The notes below the pieces were generated by a model, which was given only the letters and a program-made list of their open reading frames with translations, was not told the origin of the DNA and did no database searches. The translations under genes were made by a program, and so were the position numbers. Of a stretch of 64,000 nt of DNA, positions 49,747 through 58,683 are shown piece by piece. Numbering within the stretch: position 1 is the stretch's first letter; every line of letters starts with the position of its first letter. Origin of the DNA: Pseudomonadales bacterium (GTDB lineage Bacteria; Pseudomonadota; Gammaproteobacteria; Pseudomonadales; Azotimanducaceae); contig JAJECH010000018.1 of NCBI GenBank assembly GCA_022822135.1, positions 238,155-302,154 on the forward strand, given 5' to 3'.

Positions 49747-50373
49747 TTGAAAGCGCACGTACAGGACCATTTGTCATCCGTTAAACGTCGAGTTCACTTC
49801 AGCGAACGAGATGGAAAACCAGCTGCTTCAGTGGGTCTTTCGCGTCAATTCGACGTCAATCCACGCGAGCTCTGGAACGCAGTAACCAACATTGATGAGA
49901 TTCCAAAGTGGTTTTCTCCTATCACGGGCGAACTAAGACTTGGTGGGTCGTATGCGCTAGAGGGAAACGCACACGGCATCATCGAAACATGCAAACCGCC
50001 TACCCACGTCGCGCTGACGTGGGAATTCGCTGGCGATGTGAGTTGGGTTGAACTTAACTTAGTTACCAGAGCACCATCGGCTGTTGCCTTCGACCTTAAT
50101 CACCTTTCTTATCTATCCCCGCATTGGGATGAGTACGGTGCTGGCGCGACGGGGGTCGGGTGGGAAACAAGCTACCTTGGTTTGTATCTTCACCTAATGT
50201 ACCCTCACGAATCCAAACTTGATGAAGAAGCGTTTGTAGCGTCAGACGAAGGCAAGCATTTCGTCTCCACAAGCAGTAAAGCGTGGGCCGAAGCATCCGT
50301 TCTGGCGGGTGCCGATTCCAAAGCTGCGATCGCAGCTGCAGAGCGAACGACCGCCTTTTATCTAGGTTTGTAG
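49747..50373 (+). CDS. SRPBCC/AHSA1-like START-fold protein
   Basis: 208 residues with a TTG start. SRQFDVNPRELWNAVTNIDEIPKWFSPITGELRLGGSYALEGNAHGIIETCKPPTHVALTWEFA is the pattern of AHSA1-type SRPBCC domains, which bind hydrophobic ligands. A C-terminal extension (about 160-208) is Ala-rich and helical. The ligand is unknown. It follows the kinase by about 130 bp. Confidence 0.75.
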   Translation: MKAHVQDHLSSVKRRVHFSERDGKPAASVGLSRQFDVNPRELWNAVTNIDEIPKWFSPITGELRLGGSYALEGNAHGIIETCKPPTHVALTWEFAGDVSWVELNLVTRAPSAVAFDLNHLSYLSPHWDEYGAGATGVGWETSYLGLYLHLMYPHESKLDEEAFVASDEGKHFVSTSSKAWAEASVLAGADSKAAIAAAERTTAFYLGL

Positions 50374-50546
50374 TCAGACTTTCGCACTACGAGAACGAAA
50401 CTCGTTCCACTCAAATCCAATCGGCTTTAAACCAAATCGAGAAATCAGTCGTCGGGCGATCCGCACGGACGCTTGGTTTCAGTTCATTCGTATGACTTAC
50501 CGGTCTTCTCACGCAACCATGCATATCCGACTTTCGTGTCCGAACC

Positions 50547-50822
50547 TCAACGATAGAACTCGATGAAAAAACGGACTTTATCCACGGGTTTCACCATGTG
50601 TAGAACTTCCGGTTCAACGATACCTGGCACTTTTGGCGTGAGCTCGACCTCTGAAACATCGCGTTCCAGTATTCGATACGTCAATTTGCCTTCGGCGACT
50701 ACGATCTTTGCCCAAGTACCGGGTTTGGTCCTGTGGGAAGACTGCATCCCAGATGGAATGGTCTTATCGTTGAACTCTGGCGTTCTACCGTAACAAGTGA
50801 CATTTGAAGGTAGCTTCTTCAT
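50547..50822 (-). CDS. DUF1971 cupin-like small protein
   Basis: 91 residues from the chosen start MKKLPSNV (the frame extends nine codons upstream). LPSNVTCYGRTPEFNDKTIPSGM, GTWAKIVVAEGKLTYRI and VRFFIEFYR are the pattern of the DUF1971 family, also seen at the N-terminus of some tellurite-resistance TehB proteins. It is a beta-sandwich of unknown role. Confidence 0.75.
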   Translation of the reverse strand: MKKLPSNVTCYGRTPEFNDKTIPSGMQSSHRTKPGTWAKIVVAEGKLTYRILERDVSEVELTPKVPGIVEPEVLHMVKPVDKVRFFIEFYR

Positions 50823-50849
50823 GTTCCGAATGCGACTAAGACCGATCAC

Positions 50850-51202
50850 TCGTTGTTGAAGGCACCTGTCTCGCTTCGCTAGTGGGTCTCCTATCGCTCA
50901 ACACAGTACTCGATAGATCCTACCGTCTGTCCGGGTCAAACCAAGTCAACCTTCGGCTCAAGTTCAGCAGGGAAATCCGGAAATCATTTCGAAGTTTCGT
51001 TCTGCATAGACGTATCCTAGTATTCATATACCATGCCAGATTCTGATGCTGGTCAGAAAATCACATCAGCGGAAAGAAGAGCTTAAACGGGATTATGGTC
51101 AGTTTATAAAACTCGGTTGCTGAATTCATCTGATATTCTTAAAATGTTCCATAAATAAAACTTGAAACTTAATAACGACCTATTCATAGATTAGACTCAC
51201 CA
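50850..51202. other. AT-rich intergenic region before hipBA
   Basis: About 350 bp, clearly richer in A+T than its surroundings. I see no coding frame. It separates the divergent DUF1971 and hipB genes and holds the hipBA promoter candidate. The usual TATCC-N8-GGATA HipB operator of E. coli is not present. Confidence 0.5.
51117..51145 (+). promoter_or_regulatory. Candidate hipBA promoter
   Basis: TTGCTG (51117-51122), 17 nt, TAAAAT (51140-51145). The -10 is 5/6 and the -35 only 3/6. It lies about 58 nt upstream of the hipB start. Confidence 0.35.
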
Positions 51203-51541
51203 ATGGCAAAACCTGCACACCGAAGTTATTCTCGCTATGCCCTTGAAGCCACAGAGCTTCTTGGCTTGATGATCCGCAGTGCTCGCGTCGAACGAAAGTT
51301 GACGGTATCCGATGTCGCAGAACGCGCGGGTGTTTCGCGAGGTCTTGTACACCGCATCGAACGAGGCGAAATGAGTTCATCCATCGGTGTTGCCTTCGAA
51401 GTAGCCACTATCGTCGGACTGAGCTTGTTCGATTCAGAACCTACAACACTGTCTCGCCATCGATCAATGGAACGCGACAGACTCACGTTATTGCCGCAAT
51501 CCGTCCGAACTGGAACGAAGAAAGTGAAAGATGACTTCTGA
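51203..51541 (+). CDS. hipB: HipB-like XRE-family antitoxin
   Basis: 112 residues with a Cro/C1-type helix-turn-helix (about 23-70: KLTVSDVAERAGVSRGLVHRIERGE). It represses its own operon and neutralises HipA. The last codons overlap the start of hipA by 11 bp, so translation is coupled. The C-terminus is long and basic. Confidence 0.88.
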   Translation: MAKPAHRSYSRYALEATELLGLMIRSARVERKLTVSDVAERAGVSRGLVHRIERGEMSSSIGVAFEVATIVGLSLFDSEPTTLSRHRSMERDRLTLLPQSVRTGTKKVKDDF

Positions 51542-52811
51542 TCGTTCCGCTACAGAAACACCAGATGAGGCCTACGTTTGGATCTGGTTGCCTGACGCGA
51601 CGGCGCCAATTGTCGCGGGTCGCATAGCTCGCGAAGGTGCGCGGTTAATCTTCAACTACGGTCAGAGCTATCTTGACCGGAAGGATCGGATTTCGATTTA
51701 CACGCCGGAGCTCCCTTTGCAGACCGGCGCGATTGCGCCGAAAGCGGGACTGAATATGCCCGGATGTCTACGTGACGCCGCGCCCGATACATGGGGTCGG
51801 CGCGTTATCTTGAACCGGATCTTTGGCAGCAAAGGTACGCACACTGATACGGCAGTGCTCGACGAACTGACCTATTTACTGTGGTCCGGCTCTGACCGCG
51901 TCGGCGCACTTGACTTCCAGCACTCTCCTTCTGAGTATGTACCGCGCGTTGCTTCCGCCGCGTCGCTAGAGGAACTACAGACCGCTGTAGATAAAGTCGA
52001 GAGAGGCGAATCCCTAACGACCGATCTCCGTGAGGCACTAATCCATGGTACTTCACTCGGCGGCGCTCGCCCGAAAGTAATGATCCACGACGGTAACAAA
52101 AAAATGTTTGCCAAGTTTTCGTCTTCGACGGATACCTACAACGCGGTGAAAGCTGAGTATTTCGCCATGCGTCTTGCCGCCAAAGCTGGACTCAACGTTA
52201 CTCCGGTTTACCTTACCAATGTAGCCGGCAAGGACGTGCTTTTGGTTGAGCGTTTCGACCGCGTAAGAATCAATAACAAATGGATCCGAAAGTCGATGAT
52301 ATCGGCGCTGACGTTGTTCGGACTAGATGAAATGATGGCGCGTTACGCCAGCTACGAAGACCTCGCGGAGATCGTCAGGCATCGTTTCACGTCACCAAAG
52401 AAGACGTTGCACGAGTTGTACGGACGACTTGTGTTCAATGTCCTATGCGGGAATACTGACGATCACGCCCGAAATCACGCTGCTTTTTGGGACGGTGAAT
52501 ATCTGACATTGACGCCTGCTTATGACATCTGCCCGCAAAATCGTTCGGGCAATATCGCCAGCCAAGCGATGCTGATCCACGGGAACAAACGGGCAAGTAC
52601 CCTTGCAACCTGCCTCGAAGCCGCGCCAAGTTTCCAGCTTAGCGAGCATGCGGCAAAAAACATCATTTCCGGGCAAATCAGCACTATCCGGGAAGAATGG
52701 GATGAAACCTGCGATGAAGCCGAATTGACCGAGGTTGAGAAAAATCAATTCGACCGTCGCATCTTTCTGAATCAGTCGATCTTCGAAGATGCGTCGGTTG
52801 ACCTTCAGTGA
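51531..52811 (+). CDS. hipA: HipA-like serine/threonine kinase toxin
   Basis: 426 residues. HipA kinases phosphorylate aminoacyl-tRNA synthetases, notably GltX, and slow growth. GTSLGGARPK (173-182) is the phosphate loop with the autophosphorylated serine (S175). The catalytic loop is NTDDHARNHAAF (308-319), with metal-binding Asp in TPAYDICP. The N-terminal domain with LPLQTGAIAPKAG matches the family, so all catalytic parts are intact. Confidence 0.92.
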   Translation: MTSDRSATETPDEAYVWIWLPDATAPIVAGRIAREGARLIFNYGQSYLDRKDRISIYTPELPLQTGAIAPKAGLNMPGCLRDAAPDTWGRRVILNRIFGSKGTHTDTAVLDELTYLLWSGSDRVGALDFQHSPSEYVPRVASAASLEELQTAVDKVERGESLTTDLREALIHGTSLGGARPKVMIHDGNKKMFAKFSSSTDTYNAVKAEYFAMRLAAKAGLNVTPVYLTNVAGKDVLLVERFDRVRINNKWIRKSMISALTLFGLDEMMARYASYEDLAEIVRHRFTSPKKTLHELYGRLVFNVLCGNTDDHARNHAAFWDGEYLTLTPAYDICPQNRSGNIASQAMLIHGNKRASTLATCLEAAPSFQLSEHAAKNIISGQISTIREEWDETCDEAELTEVEKNQFDRRIFLNQSIFEDASVDLQ

Positions 52812-52975
52812 TCGAGTCTCGAACGTACCAAAACCCGTTTCCGAAGCGAAGTCGAACGAACTGAGTTAGTGGTGAAAAGAGAGTAACACTGAGAATCACG
52901 CGGTGTATAGAACAGTCGTTGCGACGTGACTCAGCGTGTCTAACTTAATTAAGAAACTAGATATTCCACACACAG

Positions 52976-53018
52976 AAAAAAAGGAAGACCGACATCACCA
53001 TTGAGGAGCTGTCGGTCT
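52976..53018 (-). terminator. Terminator after tRNA-fMet
   Basis: On the minus strand, a 9-bp stem AGACCGACA/TGTCGGTCT (52986-52994, 53010-53018) followed by CCTTTTTTT. It ends the tRNA-Leu/tRNA-fMet transcript just after the tRNA. Confidence 0.85.
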
Positions 53019-53021
53019 CGG

Positions 53022-53098
53022 TGGTTGCGGGGGTAGGATTTGAACCTACGACCTCTGGGTTATGAGCCCAACAAGCTACCAGACTGCTCCACCCCGCA
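53022..53098 (-). tRNA. Initiator tRNA-fMet (CAT)
   Basis: A 77-nt gene with encoded CCA. Anticodon CAT, with the three G-C pairs (GGG/CCC) in the anticodon stem that mark initiators. The first base is U, so position 1-72 is U-A instead of the usual C-A mismatch. Confidence 0.93.
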
Positions 53099-53200
53099 TC
53101 TGATCTAATTATATTTTTGGTCTATCCAAGACCCTTTGTCGTTACGCGTCCAGAGACGTCGCTTCTCGACCCACTAATCCCAGGACATAAGTAGCGAATT

Positions 53201-53286
53201 TGGTGCCGAAGAGAGGATTTGAACCTCCACGGGCATAGCCCACTGCCCCCTCAAGACAGCGTGTCTACCAGTTCCACCACTTCGGC
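53201..53286 (-). tRNA. tRNA-Leu (GAG)
   Basis: An 86-nt gene with encoded CCA and a long variable arm. Anticodon loop TTGAGGG reads GAG. It precedes the initiator tRNA in the same direction, as in Pseudomonas next to secG. Confidence 0.95.
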
Positions 53287-53300
53287 AAGAATTCCTTACT

Positions 53301-53756
53301 TTACTGAGGAACCCCTTCCTCTACCGTGTCTAAGGATCCTTCACCCTCCGTCGAGTCCTCGCCTTCGGGTTGAGGACGCGTAAGTATAGGAAGTTCGTCG
53401 CCTTCCAATACAGTAGAGTCATCAACCTGTGAATCAACGCCGATATCTGGAATGTCCTGTTCTACTTCTGTTACAGGCGTTTCCTCGGTGAACTCAAATC
53501 CACTTAATCGGTCCGCGCGTTGCTTCGCCGTATACGCGAGTGCGAACGTAATTACGAAAAACAAAACCGCAAGAATGGTTGTCACCTTTACTAAGAACGA
53601 TGACCCACCGGATGGTCCGAACATCGTACCAGAGCTACCGCTTCCGAACGCTGCGCCTACATCCGCACCTTTGCTTTGTTGGATTAACACCAGGCCAATC
53701 AATGCGAGCGCATCAACAATGAGCAATATGAGAAGAACGGTTTCTAATGTACCCAT
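53301..53756 (-). CDS. secG: Protein-export membrane protein SecG
   Basis: 151 residues from MGTLETVLL; the frame extends 8 codons into tpiA. Two membrane spans (about 5-25 and 55-75) with the conserved LIQQSKGADVGAAFGSGSSGTMFG loop between them. The long acidic C-terminal tail (about 75-151) is unusual. SecG assists the SecYEG translocon. tRNA-Leu lies 15 bp after the stop. Confidence 0.93.
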   Translation of the reverse strand: MGTLETVLLILLIVDALALIGLVLIQQSKGADVGAAFGSGSSGTMFGPSGGSSFLVKVTTILAVLFFVITFALAYTAKQRADRLSGFEFTEETPVTEVEQDIPDIGVDSQVDDSTVLEGDELPILTRPQPEGEDSTEGEGSLDTVEEGVPQ

Positions 53757-53758
53757 AG

Positions 53759-54502
53759 CTAGCTCTTCATGGCCTCGCAAATCTGATTGAATTCATTGAC
53801 GTCCAATGATGCGCCGCCTACAAGGAAACCGTCGATGTCCTCTTGTGCAATCAACTCCGGCGCATTCACGGCTTTCACGCTACCTCCATAAAGGATTCTT
53901 AGCGCCTGACTCTCGCCAGACCCATTTCCGTCGACATGATTGCGTATCAGTGCATGCATCTCTTGTGCTATTTCTGCGGTCGCAGCCTTTCCTGTTCCGA
54001 TAGCCCATACGGGTTCATAAGCAATCGCTTCATGCAAGTAAACGGGGCGATCCCACGCCTCTTCGACTACGTTTAACTGCCGTTCTACTGCTTCGAACGC
54101 CAACCCTGACTCTCGCTCCTCCAAAGTCTCCCCGACGCATAAGACTGGTTTCAATCCTGCGTCCGTAATGCTTTTGAATTTCTTCGCTACGACTTCGTCG
54201 GAATCCCCGAACGAAGCGCGACGCTCCGAATGACCAACCAACGCTAATTGAGCACCTAAGGTAGCAACCATTGTCGCAGAAATCTCTCCTGTATACGCGC
54301 CATTTGGTTCGCACCACACATTCTGCGCACCGGTCGCGATCTCAGTATCACGCAGAGAATCTGTCAACGACCCCAAATGTAGCGCTGTAGGAAATATCCA
54401 AACATCTGCGTAGTCGGGACGCACCAGATTGCCGGTGAAATGCTCGCATAACTCAAGGGATCCATTCATTTTCCAGTTCGCCGCAACGATGGGTTTACGC
54501 AT
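53759..54502 (-). CDS. tpiA: Triosephosphate isomerase
   Basis: 247 residues from MRKPIVAANWKMNGS (the frame extends 7 codons upstream to a GTG). The enzyme interconverts glyceraldehyde-3-phosphate and dihydroxyacetone phosphate. GHSERR with catalytic His, AYEPVWAIGTGKAAT with catalytic Glu and ILYGGSVKAVNAPELI are intact. Confidence 0.96.
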   Translation of the reverse strand: MRKPIVAANWKMNGSLELCEHFTGNLVRPDYADVWIFPTALHLGSLTDSLRDTEIATGAQNVWCEPNGAYTGEISATMVATLGAQLALVGHSERRASFGDSDEVVAKKFKSITDAGLKPVLCVGETLEERESGLAFEAVERQLNVVEEAWDRPVYLHEAIAYEPVWAIGTGKAATAEIAQEMHALIRNHVDGNGSGESQALRILYGGSVKAVNAPELIAQEDIDGFLVGGASLDVNEFNQICEAMKS

Positions 54503-54580
54503 CCCCTGACACCATACGCTCACTGCGACTCGCGATGAATTTTAGCCAGCCAAAACTACTGAAAGACGGCTGCGCCGATG

Positions 54581-55909
54581 TCAGATACTTGTTGAAATTG
54601 CATTGGCCAACTCCTCTGCAAGCTGGTTGGCTGTAATGGCGTCACGATGCTCCACCATAACGCGTATCAACGGTTCCGTACCTGAGGCTCGAGCAAGTAA
54701 TCGCCCATCGGGTTTCACTCGATCGCTGAACTGCAGAACTAGGTCCTTGACCTCCGATTTCTGAACGTCCGCTTCAGGGGTTGTAGAAGGTACCGTTAGT
54801 TGAACCTGCGGCAACATCGATATGGGTTCGACCAGCTGACGTAACCGTGTTTGCGCGTGCTGAATAACCTCTAAGACACTCAGTGCGATTACGATGCCGT
54901 CGCCCGTCTCCGCTACATCGCGCCAAATCAGGTGGCCAGACGGTTCGCCACCCAGTCGCCAATTGCGAGACAGCATCTCGTCATACACATTTTTATCGCC
55001 TACATCTGTTCTCACGAACGGAATATCGATTTCTTCTAGCGCGAGGTGAAGACCATGATTACTCATGACCGTGCCAACGACCCCACCCGTACTTCGATCC
55101 GATCGTAGGTGACGTCTCGCGAGCAGATATAGCACTTGGTCGCCTCCAACCAACTCACCCTGATCATCAACAAACAACACCCGATCGCCATCCCCATCGA
55201 AGGTGATACCTATATCCGCCTTCAACTCCCTAACAGATCGTTGTAGTGCCTCAACAGATGTCGAACCAACATTCTTATTGATGTTGATTCCATTCGGCGA
55301 ATCGCCGATCATGTGGAGGACGTCGAATACTCGCTCAAATACTTGGGTGGCAACTGTGGTAGTCGCGCCGTTGGCACAGTCAACTACACCTTTCAGGCCA
55401 GTCTGCCCAACTTGGGATGCCTTTTCGTTCAACATCTTCACATAGAGACTCCTAGTTAGAGAGTCCTCTGCCAAAGCATCAATGTCCCCGTCCGGGTTGC
55501 TTCGCGTCGACCGGGTCAGCTCTCGTTCGATACTGAATTCGGTCTGATCATCTAGTTTCCTTCCGTCGGAAGAAAACAACTTGAACCCGTTGTAGTCATA
55601 GGGATTGTGAGAAGCCGTGATCGCAATTCCATATTCTGCCGCACCGTTTCTGGTGCAATATGAGATGCCGGGCGTAGGTAGAACACCAAGCGACTCGATC
55701 CGTCCACCACCCTCCTGGATGCCGTGTGCCAGATACGTTTCGAGCAAGACTGAAGACTCACGCGTGTCCCGACCCACGTATACCAAGGCGCCTGGCTTGA
55801 TGGCATGAGCCGCTAAGACACGACCTAGATGGAATGCAAATGACGGAGTTATCGGATCTACACCAACGCGACCACGTATCCCGTCAGTACCAAACAGTCT
55901 TTCGCCCAT
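54581..55909 (-). CDS. glmM: Phosphoglucosamine mutase
   Basis: A 442-residue enzyme that makes glucosamine-1-phosphate for UDP-GlcNAc and wall synthesis. The phosphoserine loop ITASHNPYDYNGFKLF, the metal loop TFDGDGDRVL and the sugar loop GGEPSGHLI are intact, and RASGTEPLIRVM closes the protein. It is followed by tpiA. folP is not found between ftsH and glmM. Confidence 0.97.
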   Translation of the reverse strand: MGERLFGTDGIRGRVGVDPITPSFAFHLGRVLAAHAIKPGALVYVGRDTRESSVLLETYLAHGIQEGGGRIESLGVLPTPGISYCTRNGAAEYGIAITASHNPYDYNGFKLFSSDGRKLDDQTEFSIERELTRSTRSNPDGDIDALAEDSLTRSLYVKMLNEKASQVGQTGLKGVVDCANGATTTVATQVFERVFDVLHMIGDSPNGININKNVGSTSVEALQRSVRELKADIGITFDGDGDRVLFVDDQGELVGGDQVLYLLARRHLRSDRSTGGVVGTVMSNHGLHLALEEIDIPFVRTDVGDKNVYDEMLSRNWRLGGEPSGHLIWRDVAETGDGIVIALSVLEVIQHAQTRLRQLVEPISMLPQVQLTVPSTTPEADVQKSEVKDLVLQFSDRVKPDGRLLARASGTEPLIRVMVEHRDAITANQLAEELANAISTSI

Positions 55910-55941
55910 GCTTTCAGGACGGCGTGTCGATCCCGTTTTGT

Positions 55942-57870
55942 TTACGGGTCAGTCGCAGGTGGGCCGAATGGCGGCGATTCTGGTGAACTACCTCTAAGGC
56001 CGGGATCGGTCTCCGGCGCTGGATCCTTCGGCGGATCGGTTTCAGGTTCAGGTGGGACCTCAGGGGGTCTAGGATCATTCCCAGCCATGATGTCCTCGAC
56101 TTGCTCGGGGCTCAGCGTCTCATATTCGATCAGCCACTTCGCCATCGCATGGAGCTTGTCCAAGTTCGTTTCGACGATCTCTTTCGCTCGCGCGTAATTA
56201 CGATCGATGATTTGACGTATCTCTTCGTCGATCTCGCGAGCCGTGTCGTTTGACATCGTCGCCGATGGTGTACCTGCGGACATGCCTAAGAAGACTTCGC
56301 CTTCATTCTCCGCGTATTGCAATGGACCCATGCGATCCGAGAATCCCCACTTGGTGACCATGTTGCGCGCCAACTGGGTTGCACGTTCGATATCGTTCGA
56401 CGCACCGGTTGTCACCGCATCTGGACCATTGATCAGCTCTTCGGCAATACGACCACCGAACAATGAACAAATCTGTGAATCAACCGCTGACCGACTCAAG
56501 CTATAACGATCTTCCTCAGGCAAAAACGTCGTTACACCCAATGCCCGTCCGCGCGGCACGACCGTGATTTTGTAGAGCGTGTCATGATCCGGTAGGGAAT
56601 AGCCAACGATCGCATGACCTGCTTCGTGATACGCGGTATTACGCTTCTCTTTCTCTGACATCACCATCGATCGGCGCTCTGCGCCCATCATGATCTTGTC
56701 TTTGGCTTTTTCAAATTCTGCCATCGACACTTCGGATCGACCACCGCGAGCTGCAAACAAGGCAGCTTCATTGACGATGTTCTCAAGATCTGCGCCCGAA
56801 AACCCTGGCGTACCGCGTGCGATCAAGTCAGGTCGCACGTCGTCCGCTACGACCACACGCCGCATATGAACTTTGAGTATTTGTTCACGACCACGAATAT
56901 CCGGTAACGGTACAACTACCTGACGATCGAAGCGCCCTGGGCGCATCAATGCTGGATCCAATACATCTGGTCGGTTGGTCGCAGCGATAACGATGACACC
57001 ATCGTTCGGCTGAAAGCCGTCCATTTCGACGAGTAACTGGTTCAACGTTTGCTCACGCTCGTCATGGCCGTTGCCTAGTCCCGCGCCACGATGACGACCA
57101 ACCGCATCAATTTCATCGATAAAGACGATACATGGTGCATTCGTTTTCGCTTCCGCAAACATATCGCGCACACGTGATGCACCGACACCAACGAACATCT
57201 CAACGAAATCCGATCCAGAGATGCTGAAGAAAGCAACCTTTGCTTCCCCGGCAATCGCTTTTGCGAGCAGGGTCTTGCCAGTTCCTGGTGCACCGACCAT
57301 CAACGTACCACGAGGGATGCGTGCACCTAATTTCTGAAACTTAGAGCCATCGCGCAGGAACTCGACCAATTCCTGAACCTCTTCCTTCGCTTCGTCGACA
57401 CCTGCGACATCTGCGAATGTCGTGTCGACTTCTTCTTCTGTGAGCTTACGAGCGCGATTTTTTGCAAACTGAAGTGGTCCACCACGTCCACCTAGGCCTT
57501 GCATGTTTCTGAGCATTAACGCAAATAAACCGACGATGAACAAGACCGGCAACATAGCTAACAATAAGTTCATCCAAAATGAGTTACCGCTATCCTCGAC
57601 ACTTTGGACTTCAACGCCATTTTTCAATAAATCGTCAAGTATCTGTAGATCCGGAATCCCGGTCTTCACTACTTTAAACGTCGTACCATCTTTCCGTGTG
57701 CCGTAGAGCAGCTTGTTCTCTTCTACAATCGTCTGTACCTTGCTGTTTTCGACTTCTTCAACAAAGGCCGTATAGCTAATTTCTTCCGGATCAGGCGAAC
57801 TTGTAAAGTTTGTGAACAAAGTGAGCGCAACAAGCCCAATGACCACCCACAAGAGCAAGTTTTTAGTCAT
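55942..57870 (-). CDS. ftsH: ATP-dependent zinc metalloprotease FtsH
   Basis: 642 residues from MTKNLLLW (the frame extends 7 codons to 57891). Two membrane spans (near 3-21 and 101-122) flank a small periplasmic domain. Next come the AAA module (Walker A GAPGTGKT, Walker [12 protein letters not shown]) and the protease site HEAGH. The C-terminal tail is Pro/Asp-rich (about 600-642, repeated [12 protein letters not shown]). It degrades membrane and short-lived cytosolic proteins such as LpxC and RpoH. Confidence 0.95.
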   Translation of the reverse strand: MTKNLLLWVVIGLVALTLFTNFTSSPDPEEISYTAFVEEVENSKVQTIVEENKLLYGTRKDGTTFKVVKTGIPDLQILDDLLKNGVEVQSVEDSGNSFWMNLLLAMLPVLFIVGLFALMLRNMQGLGGRGGPLQFAKNRARKLTEEEVDTTFADVAGVDEAKEEVQELVEFLRDGSKFQKLGARIPRGTLMVGAPGTGKTLLAKAIAGEAKVAFFSISGSDFVEMFVGVGASRVRDMFAEAKTNAPCIVFIDEIDAVGRHRGAGLGNGHDEREQTLNQLLVEMDGFQPNDGVIVIAATNRPDVLDPALMRPGRFDRQVVVPLPDIRGREQILKVHMRRVVVADDVRPDLIARGTPGFSGADLENIVNEAALFAARGGRSEVSMAEFEKAKDKIMMGAERRSMVMSEKEKRNTAYHEAGHAIVGYSLPDHDTLYKITVVPRGRALGVTTFLPEEDRYSLSRSAVDSQICSLFGGRIAEELINGPDAVTTGASNDIERATQLARNMVTKWGFSDRMGPLQYAENEGEVFLGMSAGTPSATMSNDTAREIDEEIRQIIDRNYARAKEIVETNLDKLHAMAKWLIEYETLSPEQVEDIMAGNDPRPPEVPPEPETDPPKDPAPETDPGLRGSSPESPPFGPPATDP

Positions 57871-57982
57871 GCTGCTCATCGAACACACCACAGAATTGGT
57901 CGCATATAAGCCTCAATCATAGCATAATGAATACGTTTAATCCTTGCGTACGCACAGATTTCCACGTGTTTTTGTATTGATT

Positions 57983-58213
57983 TCAATTTGATGTTTGAAC
58001 ATTGGGAGTTACTTCGACAATGGGCGTCTCAATTAGTTTCATTCCAAACGATTTATGTACATTTGGTCTACCCCAGTCGGTTGATGTTGTCGCTACGGAG
58101 GGATATCTCTTGCAACTGCCAATAATCAATTGAGGAACAAACGTTAATATAAAAAGCTGTTTTATATTAACGAATATACAATCCATTAAAGATTTAAATA
58201 TATCGATTTTCAT
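57983..58213 (-). CDS. Hypothetical 76-residue protein overlapping the greA stop
   Basis: An open frame whose ATG overlaps the greA stop in a TGATG arrangement, so translation could be coupled. It has a hydrophobic segment near residues 14-33 and no recognised family. It occupies the place where rlmE and yhbY usually sit. The AT-rich patch and a 13-bp inverted repeat inside it suggest it may be non-coding debris. Confidence 0.3.
   Translation of the reverse strand: MKIDIFKSLMDCIFVNIKQLFILTFVPQLIIGSCKRYPSVATTSTDWGRPNVHKSFGMKLIETPIVEVTPNVQTSN
58142..58172. repeat. 13-bp AT-rich inverted repeat
   Basis: A perfect CGTTAATATAAAA / TTTTATATTAACG inverted repeat with a 5-nt loop AGCTG. The stem has almost no G-C pairs, so it is not a classical terminator. 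It lies between greA and ftsH. Confidence 0.55.
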
Positions 58214-58683
58214 CAGATATATTCAACTTTTTCAATTTTGTACCTGATCGTTTGATCCGAACCATCAATTTCTATTATTTCACCCTGTTCACAGGAAATC
58301 ATCGCTTTGGCGACTGGTGTCGTTACCGATAGCTTCTGAGACGAAATATCTGCCTCGTCCTCTCCCACGATTTGATATACATCGCGTTTGTCTGTTTCTA
58401 GATTCAGCAACGTAACGGTTGTACCGAAAACCACGCGATTACTTTTTGTTAGTTTCGTCACGTCGATTACCTGGGCGCTCGCTAAACGTGACTTAATGTG
58501 TGCGATCTTCGCCAGCACCATGCCTTGCTTATTTTTGTTGGCATGGTAATCGGCGTTTTCACTCAAATCACCGTGTTTTATGGCTTCCCCAATAGCATCT
58601 GCAATCTCGCTAAGTGACAATTCCAAGTTCTCGAGTTCACTGCGTAACTGTGCTTGACCATTGATGGTCATCGGTATCTTCAC
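58213..58683 (-). CDS. greA: Transcription elongation factor GreA
   Basis: A 156-residue factor that rescues backtracked RNA polymerase by stimulating RNA cleavage. The coiled coil carries the acidic tip in [14 protein letters not shown], and the C-domain ends [21 protein letters not shown]. It overlaps carB by 4 bp. Its codons are more A/T-rich than those of carB. Confidence 0.94.
   Translation of the reverse strand: MKIPMTINGQAQLRSELENLELSLSEIADAIGEAIKHGDLSENADYHANKNKQGMVLAKIAHIKSRLASAQVIDVTKLTKSNRVVFGTTVTLLNLETDKRDVYQIVGEDEADISSQKLSVTTPVAKAMISCEQGEIIEIDGSDQTIRYKIEKVEYI

Noticed and set aside
50997..51040. TATCC-like site upstream of hipB as a HipB operator
   Set aside because: The second half-site GGATA is missing at the needed spacing.
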